Below, in pieces: positions 24,842-32,316 of a stretch of DNA of 64,000 bases (positions within the stretch are counted from its first letter, which is position 1; every line of letters starts with the position of its first letter). Origin of the DNA: Spirochaetaceae bacterium (lineage in GTDB: Bacteria; Spirochaetota; Spirochaetia; DSM-27196; PWMO01); assembly GCA_007693325.1 (NCBI GenBank), contig REDW01000066.1, forward strand, positions 18,527 to 82,526, in the 5' to 3' direction. The translations under genes were made by a program, and so were the position numbers. The notes beneath the pieces are model-generated. The model searched no databases and was not told where the DNA came from. It saw nothing but the letters and a program-made list of their open reading frames with translations.

Positions 24842-25037
24842 GTTGGGGCCCTGAGGAGGACTTGAAACGCAGGCACGGCGCGAGCCGGCGAGCGCAATCC
24901 GGCAGGATGCCGGATTAGTGCCGGAGGCGGCCTGGAATGCCGAGCAATGATCGGCTGGGATACCGCACTCGTTTTCTTTATGTCGCTGCGTAATGACGCA
25001 GGAGAAATCTTCTCCAAGGACAGTCGTCTCCCGGGTC

Positions 25038-25535
25038 CTACCTTTTTGCGAGCTTGATCGCCTGCCGCTCCAACTGCTCACTGAGCCAGATACCGTTCGC
25101 GCGCATCGTGTTTATTGTTGATGCAATGTCTATCGCCTCCCCCCGGTGGATCGCGTGAATAATCAATCCAAGTGACCCGGTGACGGACAGGCCGTTCAGT
25201 CTTGCAACGCGCCTGCCGATCGCTTCGTCAATGCACACCAGAGCGATCTGCTTTTCAAGAGCTGTCTGAATCACTGAAGCCTCTCCACGATCAAGGGCCA
25301 ATACGAGATCCTTGCGGACATTTACATCACTATGACTGATCTCAATGGGGCTACCCAGGTCGAGAATGTTCTGCCCGACCGCCGCGGTTGATCCGGCGCG
25401 TATTTCCCGAACGACTTCCCTCGGTACAAGCACTCGATGAAAGTGGCGGAGCACTACTTCAGGATGGGAAACACCTGCTGCCAACGCGATGATCGGTCCA
25501 GTATTGATAACCAGACTAATGTGGGAGGTCGACAT
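25038..25535 (-). CDS. DUF3368-type PIN-like putative toxin
   Basis: This 165-residue protein has the PIN-like core of DUF3368 proteins: VINTGPIIALAA with the first acidic-site neighbourhood, an LDRGEASVIQTAL helix and LVCIDEAIGRRVARLNGLSVTGSLGLI. PIN-domain toxins are RNases, but this family's targets are not well known. It overlaps the upstream UPF0175 gene by 20 nt in the antitoxin-then-toxin order. It lies at the edge of the tRNA-Leu-linked block and is probably horizontally acquired. Confidence 0.8.
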   Translation of the reverse strand: MSTSHISLVINTGPIIALAAGVSHPEVVLRHFHRVLVPREVVREIRAGSTAAVGQNILDLGSPIEISHSDVNVRKDLVLALDRGEASVIQTALEKQIALVCIDEAIGRRVARLNGLSVTGSLGLIIHAIHRGEAIDIASTINTMRANGIWLSEQLERQAIKLAKR

Positions 25536-25770
25536 CGTTCATCAACTCGTCGGGATCAAAGTTCATTGTACTGACTTGGTATCGGGAAAGCTGCAGCAGA
25601 AATGACACTCTGGACATCCCCAACATGTCGGCCGCGACAGCGGATGAGATCTTCCCCATCTCATACAGCTTGGCCGCCATAGCCATCTTTGCTTCTGCCT
25701 CGAACTCACGCGCGGTGAGTTGTAGTAAATCGGGCAACGCCTCCGGGTAGTCGATCTGCAAATGGTTCAT
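25516..25770 (-). CDS. UPF0175 family putative antitoxin
   Basis: An 84-residue protein of the UPF0175 family with a helix-turn-helix-like centre (GKISSAVAADMLGMSRVSFLLQL). Family members commonly pair with DUF3368 genes, and this one overlaps such a gene. A good ribosome site (AGGAGGGTGA) precedes the ATG. The upstream region carries a short AAGTTTAAGTTTAAG direct repeat that could be an autoregulatory site. Confidence 0.82.
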   Translation of the reverse strand: MNHLQIDYPEALPDLLQLTAREFEAEAKMAMAAKLYEMGKISSAVAADMLGMSRVSFLLQLSRYQVSTMNFDPDELMNDVDLPH

Positions 25771-25857
25771 GACTCACCCTCCTGTCTTAAACTTAAACTT
25801 TACACGCTTGGACGCGCCGGTACAACCGCCGACTGCTCGGCTCGATAAATCTACGGG

Positions 25858-26316
25858 TTACGGGTCACCTGTTTCATACCCCATTTGCTTATAGCGTTTC
25901 ATGCGGCGTTGAAATGAGGCGGCAAGAACCGTGTTCCCCGCCAGCTTGTCTTTCCCCGCCGGGGGTGCGGACGTTTTCTTGGACTGATCGAAGCCGTAGA
26001 GCGCCGGCGGAATCAGTGCCGGGAACGCAGTCGGCATGAAGGCGCAGATCACAACGATTCGCAGCGTCATGCCGATCCAGAATCCGGGCACTGCGGTCAT
26101 CACCGGCACGATCACGTTGGCCGCGGCCTCCACCGGACTCAGGACCACACTACCGATTTTCGTGGCTTGTTTCAGCGCGGTTCGCGAAGCGTACACCATC
26201 AGCCGGATCAGCGGTTTCCCGGCGATCGCCCAGGGCTCCGGTCGGCAGTTGCGGTCTGCACAATTGATGCAGCGCTGCAGTGCGGCGACGCGGGGGCCGG
26301 GATTCGCAGCGTACAC
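25858..26316 (-). CDS. Hypothetical membrane protein, probably N-terminally truncated
   Basis: I do not recognise this sequence of about 152 residues. It has one or two hydrophobic segments (VVLSPVEAAANVIVPVMTAV and FWIGMTLRIVVICAFMPTAFPALIPPALYGF) and a basic C-terminus. The N-terminal part has four cysteines (RCINCADRNC) that may form a small metal site. The frame stays open and protein-like upstream of the GTG at 26316 (LIRIIVDRRSQ) until a stop near 26382 without an ATG, which suggests that the real start has been lost. There is no clear ribosome site. Confidence 0.4.
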   Translation of the reverse strand: MYAANPGPRVAALQRCINCADRNCRPEPWAIAGKPLIRLMVYASRTALKQATKIGSVVLSPVEAAANVIVPVMTAVPGFWIGMTLRIVVICAFMPTAFPALIPPALYGFDQSKKTSAPPAGKDKLAGNTVLAASFQRRMKRYKQMGYETGDP

Positions 26317-26465
26317 TTGACTCCGCCGGTCAACAATGATACGGATGAGTTTGGAGACCGGCGCTTTGCGGACAGCGGGTCCCTACATGTCAACATAGAT
26401 GACGCCTCTACTTGAGGAACGAGGAGCCATCGCGTGCCGTTCGCGGAGAGCTCCAGCGTCTTGTT

Positions 26466-27434
26466 TTACCGCCCCACGTCAACTACCGCGTAGACCGGAA
26501 AGTGATCGGAGGGGTAGCGCCCGTCTGCATGCGTTCGGATGATCCCAGCTTCCAGCACCGGAATTTCGATTGGAGCGAGCACGAAGTCGATCTTCGTCGT
26601 CAGCGGCTCTCCAGTGAAGTCGTGAAACGTACCGATTTCATCGAGATCTACGTCCGGATAGAGAACGCGGTAGGTGTCGGCGAGCGGCCGCGGGTCGAGA
26701 GCCCCGCGACCGCCGGCTTTTGCCGGGTCGTCAAGCAGCAACCGCATCGCAGGGTTCAGCTCATTGGCGTTGAAGTCGCCGAGCACGAATACCGGCCCGT
26801 CCGTGGGGCGCTCGAGAAACTCCCCGAGCAGGAGCGCGACGCTCTGCTCCCGGGCACGCTGCGAGGCATAGTCGAGGTGTACACTGTACACATACAGAGT
26901 TTCGCCGGAGTGACGATCGTCGAGTTTAACCCACGTTGCGATCCGCGGCAAAGCGGCGTCCCATCCGACACTGCCCGGTTCATTCGGCGTTTCCGAGAAC
27001 CAGAAGGTCTCGTGGTAGCGCAGACGGAATCGATCGGTGCGGTACATTACCGCATTGAACTTGCCGTCGGCTTTGTCGGCGGTAAGCGGTGCGCCATCGC
27101 CGGCGGAGCGACCTACAATGCCGTACTCATCGCCGAACGCGTCGATGAGGTCGTGTATCTGCTCGAGCTCTGGTTCCTGAAAGCCGACGATGTCTGGATT
27201 GAGCTTGCGGATGACATCGAAGGCGAGGCCGCGCCGGTATTCCCAGCCGTCCGGCCCGTCGGGGGCGCTCGCAAGTCGAATGTTGAACGAAAGCAGGGTG
27301 AGCGGGATTTCCCGCTCCCCGTCACTACCAGAGGCTCGGCTGATCCACGGCGCGAAGCACGTCGCCAGCGCCACAGCCGCGAGGAGTACCGCGACTCGTG
27401 CGACCGGCGGCCGGATCGGTGACGGTGGTTGCAT
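26466..27434 (-). CDS. Endonuclease/exonuclease/phosphatase family protein
   Basis: EEP-fold hydrolases cleave phosphodiester bonds in nucleic acids or lipids. Motifs are in order: LLSFNIRLAS, the metal Glu in GFQEPELEQ, VYSVHLDYAS, the GDFNANE active site and the final SDHFPVYA. An N-terminal hydrophobic segment (VAVLLAAVALATCFAPW) indicates export or membrane attachment, so it is more likely a secreted nuclease or phosphodiesterase than a repair enzyme. Starts at 27434 or 27440 are equally possible; the frame is open to 27503. It stands alone. Confidence 0.85.
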   Translation of the reverse strand: MQPPSPIRPPVARVAVLLAAVALATCFAPWISRASGSDGEREIPLTLLSFNIRLASAPDGPDGWEYRRGLAFDVIRKLNPDIVGFQEPELEQIHDLIDAFGDEYGIVGRSAGDGAPLTADKADGKFNAVMYRTDRFRLRYHETFWFSETPNEPGSVGWDAALPRIATWVKLDDRHSGETLYVYSVHLDYASQRAREQSVALLLGEFLERPTDGPVFVLGDFNANELNPAMRLLLDDPAKAGGRGALDPRPLADTYRVLYPDVDLDEIGTFHDFTGEPLTTKIDFVLAPIEIPVLEAGIIRTHADGRYPSDHFPVYAVVDVGR

Positions 27435-27559
27435 CAGCATGCCTTGTTCCCGATCGTTTCGATACTGTGCCCGAGCAAATGCGCCATAAAACTCCTCCAC
27501 CACGGCTCGGATATCGGTTCCGACACCTCACTATCTCGAAGATCCACAGGCCCTCTAGC

Positions 27560-27700
27560 CTACTCCCTTGCGACGCCGTACACAAGTCCCGCGATGGCCA
27601 TTGTCATCTTCCTGGTTCTTGGTTGGTCGTACATCCAGCCCTCCACGAGAAGCTCTGTGTTGTCTTTGCTGAACCAGTGGAGCAAATAAACGTATTGCGG
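27560..27700 (-). pseudogene. Remnant of an unknown gene (C-terminal fragment)
   Basis: A minus-strand frame between a TAA at 27701-27703 and a TAG at 27560-27562 encodes about 46 residues with strong protein character (HWFSKDNTELLVEGWMYD, RTRKMTMAIAGLVYGVA). It has no ATG start except an internal one. I cannot name the family. It is probably the tail of a displaced gene, or less likely a small protein using a TTG start. Confidence 0.4.
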
Positions 27701-27721
27701 TTATGATCGATTATTCTAATG

Positions 27722-27750
27722 TTGCGCAATTGCTTTGTAAGACCTATAGT
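27722..27750 (+). promoter_or_regulatory. Promoter of the multi-PAS kinase gene
   Basis: TTGCGC (27722-27727), a 17-nt spacer and TATAGT (27745-27750) give a leader of about 29 nt to the ATG at 27786, with no clear ribosome site. A second TATACT directly abuts the ATG but lacks a -35 partner. Confidence 0.5.
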
Positions 27751-27785
27751 CTCAACTACGAGCATGTTGCCAAAGCAGGTATACT

Positions 27786-30700
27786 ATGGCGAAGAAGATT
27801 CTCCTCGTAGAAGATGAAGCAATCATTGCCATGTCAGAGGCTCAGTTGCTCAAGAGACATGGATATGAGGTCGTCACCGCTCACAACGGCGAAAGAGCGA
27901 TTGAAGCGGTAGACGCCGACCCCGAGATTTCGCTTATCCTCATGGACATCAATCTCGGAAGCGGGATGGACGGCACAGAAGCTGCTGCGCAGATTCTCAC
28001 CCGCCATGATATACCCACCGTATTTGTCACCAGCCACTCGGAGAAAGAGTATGTAGATAGGGTCAAGAAGATTACCGGTTACGGATACGTACTCAAGAAT
28101 TCGGGAGAATTCGTCCTGATCGAATCAATACATATGGCATACTCCCTGTTTGAGGCCAATGAGAAACTGAAAACGGAGAACAGTGCGCGGAGGGAGACAG
28201 AAGAAGAGCTCTCATCGATCTATACCCACACTCCCGTTCTGATGCTGCTTCTGGACAAGGAGAGGAGGGTGCGCAAAGCAAATGCATTTGCCACACAATT
28301 TGCAGGCACCCCGGCCGAGGATATGATCGGAAAACGAGGGGGAGAAGCTCTGCGGTGCATCCATCATCTGGATAACCCGAAAGGCTGCGGTTTCGGCCCT
28401 TTCTGCAAGGAATGCAGCGTTAAGCAAGTTGTAAAGAACACGTTCGCAAACGGCGAAGGGTATCACCGGGTGGAAGCTACTCTTCCCTTCATTCAGCACG
28501 GAGAGGAGCAACAGCTGACGTTTCTGGTCTCCACGTCTCTCCTCCACAAAAAAGAAGAAGATCTGTGTCTGGTAGCCTTTGAAGATATTACCGACTACAA
28601 ACAGCTGCAGGAGAAGTACAAGGCGCTCTTTGACAATGCTCCACTGCCCTATCAATCTCTAGATAGGAACGGGATTTTTCTCGGGGTAAACCCCGCCTGG
28701 CTTGAGACACTCGGCGGATACACACAAGAGGAAGTGATTGGAGCATCATTTGCCGAATTCCTGCACCCCGATTCGGTAGACGGGTTCAGAACCAATTTTG
28801 AAAAACTCAAAGAGCACGGTAGCGGCAAAGGCATCGTGTACAGGATGAGAAAGAAGAGCGGCGACTCCATGGAGGTATCTTTTGACGGCGTTGTAGCCTA
28901 CACCGCTGGCGGTGATGTGAAACAGACCCATTGCATCTTGAAAGACGTTACCGAAGAGACGCGGATAAAGCGAGAACTGCAGGAAAGTGAGAAACGATTC
29001 AAGACGATTGTTGAGCATATTAATCAGGGCCTGATAATCCATGATTTTGATGGGATAATTACCTTTGTAAATGACAAGGTATGCCGGGCACTCGGCTACT
29101 CCCAGGATGAACTAATAGGTAAATCCGTTGCAGGCCTGCATAGTCATTCTCATAGGAATTTTGTACAAAACGTTCTTGAGAATGCGGCATCGCCGGATGG
29201 AGACTCTTTTGAGATAGAGGCATTAAGCAAAGACGGCAAAGTGATACCGGTAGAAGTAAGGAGCAAAATCGTATCAAGAGAAGGGGCCGGTGAGATTCAA
29301 TCAGTCGTAACCGATATCACCAAGCGCAAACTCGCCGAGCAAGCGTTGAGCCAGAGCGAGATGACGTTGCGGCAGGTGATTGATCTTGTTCCCCACTTTA
29401 TTTTTGCCAAGGATGCGCACGGCAACTACCTGTTGGCCAACAAAGCTGTTGCTGATGTACACGGAACCACTCCGGAAAGACTGCTGGGCAGAAGCGATTA
29501 CGATTTCAGCCGCAACACCGAAGAAGTTGATTTCTTTGTTGCGTGCGACAGGAAGGTGATCGAAAGCGGAACAGGATTGTATAACATAGAAGAACCAATC
29601 ACCGACTCAGACGGTTCAATACGATATCTTGAAACAACCAAGATTCCATTTACCGCCTCCACCAACGGAATCCCAGCGGTACTCGCTGTTTCGATCGATA
29701 TAACCGAGCGCAAGCAAGCTGAACAGGCACTCGATCGGGAGCGAACACTGCTGCGTACCATAATCGATAGCATCCCTGATCCCATTTATGTGAAAGACAT
29801 AGATGGCGGTATACAGTTGGCCAACAGAGCCGACTACCAACATTCGGGTTTCGAGCGGGAAGAAGACGTAATCGGTAAAACCGATTCTGACATATACCCC
29901 CCAGAGATTGCCAAGCGCTTTGTGGAGGACGACCAAAGAGTATTGATACACGGGCAGAGCGTGATAGACAGGGAAGAACAACTCATTACGCGAAATGGTG
30001 AAGTTGTCTGGCAACTAACCACCAAACTCCCCCTGTATGACCGCGATGGCAAAATCACCGGTCTGGTTGGAATAGGACACGACATCACCGAGCGCAAACA
30101 GGCCGAAGAACGCCTCCGGCAGGTGTTGAACGAGTACGACACGGTATTCCATGGAACCAGGGATATCATGTTCCTGATCGAAGTCATCGATGAGGACACC
30201 TATCGGTTCATCCGCAACAACCGGGCCCATGCCGAAGCTACAGGGTTCACAACGGAATGGATACAGAAGAAGACACCCCAGGAATTGCTGGGAGAAGAAC
30301 GCGGCGCTGAGATTGCCGCCAATTGCCGGCGTTGTGTGCGTGCTTCCAGTTCCATTTCCTTTGAAGAGACCGTGAATACCCCCGGTGGACTAAGAACCTG
30401 GTATGTCACCGTGACCCCTGTTTTCAATCAAAGCAGGATCCAGTATTTGGTGGGGGCCGCTCAGGACATCACCGAGCGCAAACAGGCCGCGGAAGAAATC
30501 CAGCGTCAGCTGGCTGAGAAAGAAACCCTCCTCAAAGAAGTCCACCACCGCATGAAGAACAACATGGCACAGGTTGAAGGCTTACTTTCACTTCAGGCCG
30601 GTTCGGCCGATAGCGCTGAAGTCAAGTCCGCACTGAATGAAGCTATTTCGCGGGTTCGCAGTACTCGAACGCTCTATGATAAGCTTCTTATCGGAGAAAG

Positions 30701-31112
30701 GTACGAGGAGGTCTCGATGAGAGACTACCTTGAGGGCCTCATCGATTCACTGCTGGAAGTATTCAATGAGCGTTGCGGCGTAACAGTAGAGCAGAGCATT
30801 GTCGAGTTTACCCTCTGTTCGAGAAAGGCCGTTCCCGTAGGAATCATCTTGAATGAGCTTCTGACAAACGCTTTTAAGTATGCCTTTAAGGGACGCGACG
30901 AGGGCCGTGTCTCTATCGGTCTTGAGAAGACTGAAAAGCGGGTAACCCTTAGCGTTTGGGACGATGGCATCGGTATTGATGAAGGGGTTGATGCCAACAA
31001 CACTTCGGGGTTTGGCCTTTCTCTCGTCAAAATGCTCGCTGAACAGCTTGAAGGGGTCTTTTCTATCGCAAATGATCACGGCACACGGAGCGTCTTGGAA
31101 TTTGAAATATAA
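27786..31112 (+). CDS. Multi-PAS sensor histidine kinase with N-terminal receiver
   Basis: This soluble 1108-residue hybrid kinase begins with a receiver domain (1-120; VEDEAI, ILMDINLG with phospho-Asp, TSHSEKEY). About six PAS domains follow (roughly 135-900), several ending in DITERKQA-type linkers. A HisKA_2 phosphotransfer segment (EVHHRMKNNMAQVEGLLSLQ) and a HATPase domain (NELLTNAFKYAF, GFGLSLVKML) complete it. PAS1 contains a cysteine-rich insert (NPKGCGFGPFCKECSVKQ). There is no membrane segment and no adjacent regulator gene. Base composition is visibly less GC-rich than in the flanking core genes. A paralogue lies at 54914-57106. Confidence 0.93.
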   Translation: MAKKILLVEDEAIIAMSEAQLLKRHGYEVVTAHNGERAIEAVDADPEISLILMDINLGSGMDGTEAAAQILTRHDIPTVFVTSHSEKEYVDRVKKITGYGYVLKNSGEFVLIESIHMAYSLFEANEKLKTENSARRETEEELSSIYTHTPVLMLLLDKERRVRKANAFATQFAGTPAEDMIGKRGGEALRCIHHLDNPKGCGFGPFCKECSVKQVVKNTFANGEGYHRVEATLPFIQHGEEQQLTFLVSTSLLHKKEEDLCLVAFEDITDYKQLQEKYKALFDNAPLPYQSLDRNGIFLGVNPAWLETLGGYTQEEVIGASFAEFLHPDSVDGFRTNFEKLKEHGSGKGIVYRMRKKSGDSMEVSFDGVVAYTAGGDVKQTHCILKDVTEETRIKRELQESEKRFKTIVEHINQGLIIHDFDGIITFVNDKVCRALGYSQDELIGKSVAGLHSHSHRNFVQNVLENAASPDGDSFEIEALSKDGKVIPVEVRSKIVSREGAGEIQSVVTDITKRKLAEQALSQSEMTLRQVIDLVPHFIFAKDAHGNYLLANKAVADVHGTTPERLLGRSDYDFSRNTEEVDFFVACDRKVIESGTGLYNIEEPITDSDGSIRYLETTKIPFTASTNGIPAVLAVSIDITERKQAEQALDRERTLLRTIIDSIPDPIYVKDIDGGIQLANRADYQHSGFEREEDVIGKTDSDIYPPEIAKRFVEDDQRVLIHGQSVIDREEQLITRNGEVVWQLTTKLPLYDRDGKITGLVGIGHDITERKQAEERLRQVLNEYDTVFHGTRDIMFLIEVIDEDTYRFIRNNRAHAEATGFTTEWIQKKTPQELLGEERGAEIAANCRRCVRASSSISFEETVNTPGGLRTWYVTVTPVFNQSRIQYLVGAAQDITERKQAAEEIQRQLAEKETLLKEVHHRMKNNMAQVEGLLSLQAGSADSAEVKSALNEAISRVRSTRTLYDKLLIGERYEEVSMRDYLEGLIDSLLEVFNERCGVTVEQSIVEFTLCSRKAVPVGIILNELLTNAFKYAFKGRDEGRVSIGLEKTEKRVTLSVWDDGIGIDEGVDANNTSGFGLSLVKMLAEQLEGVFSIANDHGTRSVLEFEI

Positions 31113-31218
31113 CTCTGTTAGCCTGCCATGCTTTAGATCACGCCTTGACGCACGGCGGCAGCAAACTCTCAACGCACCCGGCAGCCTTAAGCCAATTTTG
31201 GTAAGTCCACGCGTTTTT

Positions 31219-31247
31219 TTGACTTCTGTCTCTGACTGCGCTACACT
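31219..31247 (+). promoter_or_regulatory. Promoter of the YjfB-like gene
   Basis: TTGACT (31219-31224), a 17-nt spacer and TACACT (31242-31247) lie 10 nt before the ATG at 31258, which leaves a leader of only a few bases. Confidence 0.65.
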
Positions 31248-31257
31248 CTAGACTGTT

Positions 31258-31455
31258 ATGAATATTGCAGAAACATCCACACACATGTCACAGGCTATGG
31301 TTCAGGGCGAAGCAGGGATGCGGGTGCTCAATATGGCGCTCCGCAGCACCGAAGAGGCGGGGGAGCAGGTGCTTCAGGCCGTCCAGGCAGCCGGCCCCGC
31401 CCCGCAGCAGATTCAGCCCGATCATATCGGAAATATCGTCGATATCGAGGTCTGA
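31258..31455 (+). CDS. YjfB-like putative motility protein
   Basis: This small protein of 65 residues has the layout of the YjfB (putative motility protein) family: an N-terminal segment of the MNIAETSTHMSQAMVQ type, a central helix (AGMRVLNMALRSTEEAGEQVLQAV) and a C-terminus ending HIGNIVDIEV, like the family's N-[IL]-D tail. Molecular function is unknown. It stands alone with its own strong promoter and no ribosome site. Confidence 0.65.
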   Translation: MNIAETSTHMSQAMVQGEAGMRVLNMALRSTEEAGEQVLQAVQAAGPAPQQIQPDHIGNIVDIEV

Positions 31456-31558
31456 CCCGGGCCGTTGCAGCCGCTGATTGAGCGGACAGGAATACACCGG
31501 CTACCTCCTCTGGATTGTGGGTCTATGTGTGCCCGCGCCCCCTCCCTTACTTCCTTAC

Positions 31559-31588
31559 TTGACGCCTATTAGTCCAATGGCGTATTCT
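31559..31588 (+). promoter_or_regulatory. Promoter of the AbrB/PIN module
   Basis: TTGACG (31559-31564), an 18-nt spacer and TATTCT (31583-31588) lie just ahead of the AAGGAAGG ribosome site and the ATG at 31608. Confidence 0.6.
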
Positions 31589-31607
31589 TATCATAAGGAA
31601 GGTACAT

Positions 31608-31853
31608 ATGCTCTGCAAGATGACCAGCAAGAACCAGCTGACCCTGCCCAAGGAAGTTCTGCGGCACTGCCAGGATCAAAGCTATTTTGACGCTCGCTGG
31701 GAATCCGGGCGTATTGTTCTGGAACCCGTGGTGATTCGACCCCTGGAAAGCCCGCAACTGGCCGCAATCCGGGACAAGGTTGACCGCCTGGGAATCGGCG
31801 AAGCCGATCTGGCCGGTATCGTGGCCGAGGCCAGGCGTGCTTACGGTTCTTGA
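31608..31853 (+). CDS. AbrB-type putative antitoxin
   Basis: This 81-residue protein begins with a swapped-hairpin AbrB/SpoVT motif (MTSKNQLTLPKEVLRH). A C-terminal tail (ESPQLAAIRDKVDRLGIGEADLAGIVAEARRA) probably contacts the toxin. It overlaps the downstream PIN gene by 17 nt and has a good ribosome site and promoter. In such modules the antitoxin represses the operon. Confidence 0.8.
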   Translation: MLCKMTSKNQLTLPKEVLRHCQDQSYFDARWESGRIVLEPVVIRPLESPQLAAIRDKVDRLGIGEADLAGIVAEARRAYGS

Positions 31854-32247
31854 TACCAGTGTCCTGATTTCCGCATTACTCTTCAGGGGAGAAATAGCCG
31901 GCATCCACCGAGCTATTCTGGAGGGGCGGCTCCAGCCCCTGGTGACCGAGCCCATTCTTAAGGAATACCTCCGGGTCCTGGCCTATCCAAAGCTCCGCCT
32001 GAGCCAATCGGAAATCAAGTACCTGCTGGACGAGGAAATTCGTCCGTGGTTCCATCGGATCAGCGAGGACATTCCCAACGATGTCTGGATGCCTGAAGAT
32101 CCCAGCGACGACCAATTCGTGAACGCGGCCCGGGTCCGACCCGAAACCCACCTGATCAGCGGCGACGGACATATCCTCCAGGCCCGGGAGCGCCTTCCTG
32201 TCCCCGTCCTCACGGCTCGTGAGCTCCTGGATCAGCTGGAGCGGTAG
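31837..32247 (+). CDS. PIN-domain putative RNase toxin
   Basis: A 136-residue PIN protein of the COG1569 kind. It shows the first catalytic Asp in VLDTSVLISAL, the second acidic site near TEPILKEYLRVL, and the C-terminal pair in PSDDQFVNAA and HLISGDGHIL. The GTG at 31837 is chosen because the conserved fold starts there. It overlaps the AbrB-like gene. It is the second toxin-antitoxin-like pair in this block and is unrelated to the UPF0175 pair. Confidence 0.82.
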   Translation: MLTVLDTSVLISALLFRGEIAGIHRAILEGRLQPLVTEPILKEYLRVLAYPKLRLSQSEIKYLLDEEIRPWFHRISEDIPNDVWMPEDPSDDQFVNAARVRPETHLISGDGHILQARERLPVPVLTARELLDQLER

Positions 32248-32316
32248 CTCCCACAAACGCGGCCACCGTGGTGTGGACACGTACTTCTGGGAGCCGTACA
32301 GCTGATGGCTTGCCGG

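Larger units (their letters stand above)
24662..25037. repeat. Non-coding block with tRNA-tail copies and hairpins
   Basis: No gene is visible here. The block holds inverted copies of the tRNA T-arm core TTCAAGTCCTC (24669-24681 and 24856-24866), a direct copy of the tRNA 3' end (24786-24802), and hairpins including AATCCGGC/GCCGGATT (24896-24916) and GGAGAA/TTCTCC near 25010. Apparent reading frames here are by-products of the tRNA-like sequence. Confidence 0.6.

Noticed and set aside
24567..25081. Several overlapping reading frames around the tRNA-Leu and its tail copies
   Set aside because: The translations contain the RGLEPP/RERTWSP-like strings that are the usual false proteins made from tRNA T-arms and variable loops. 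No ribosome site or codon bias supports them.
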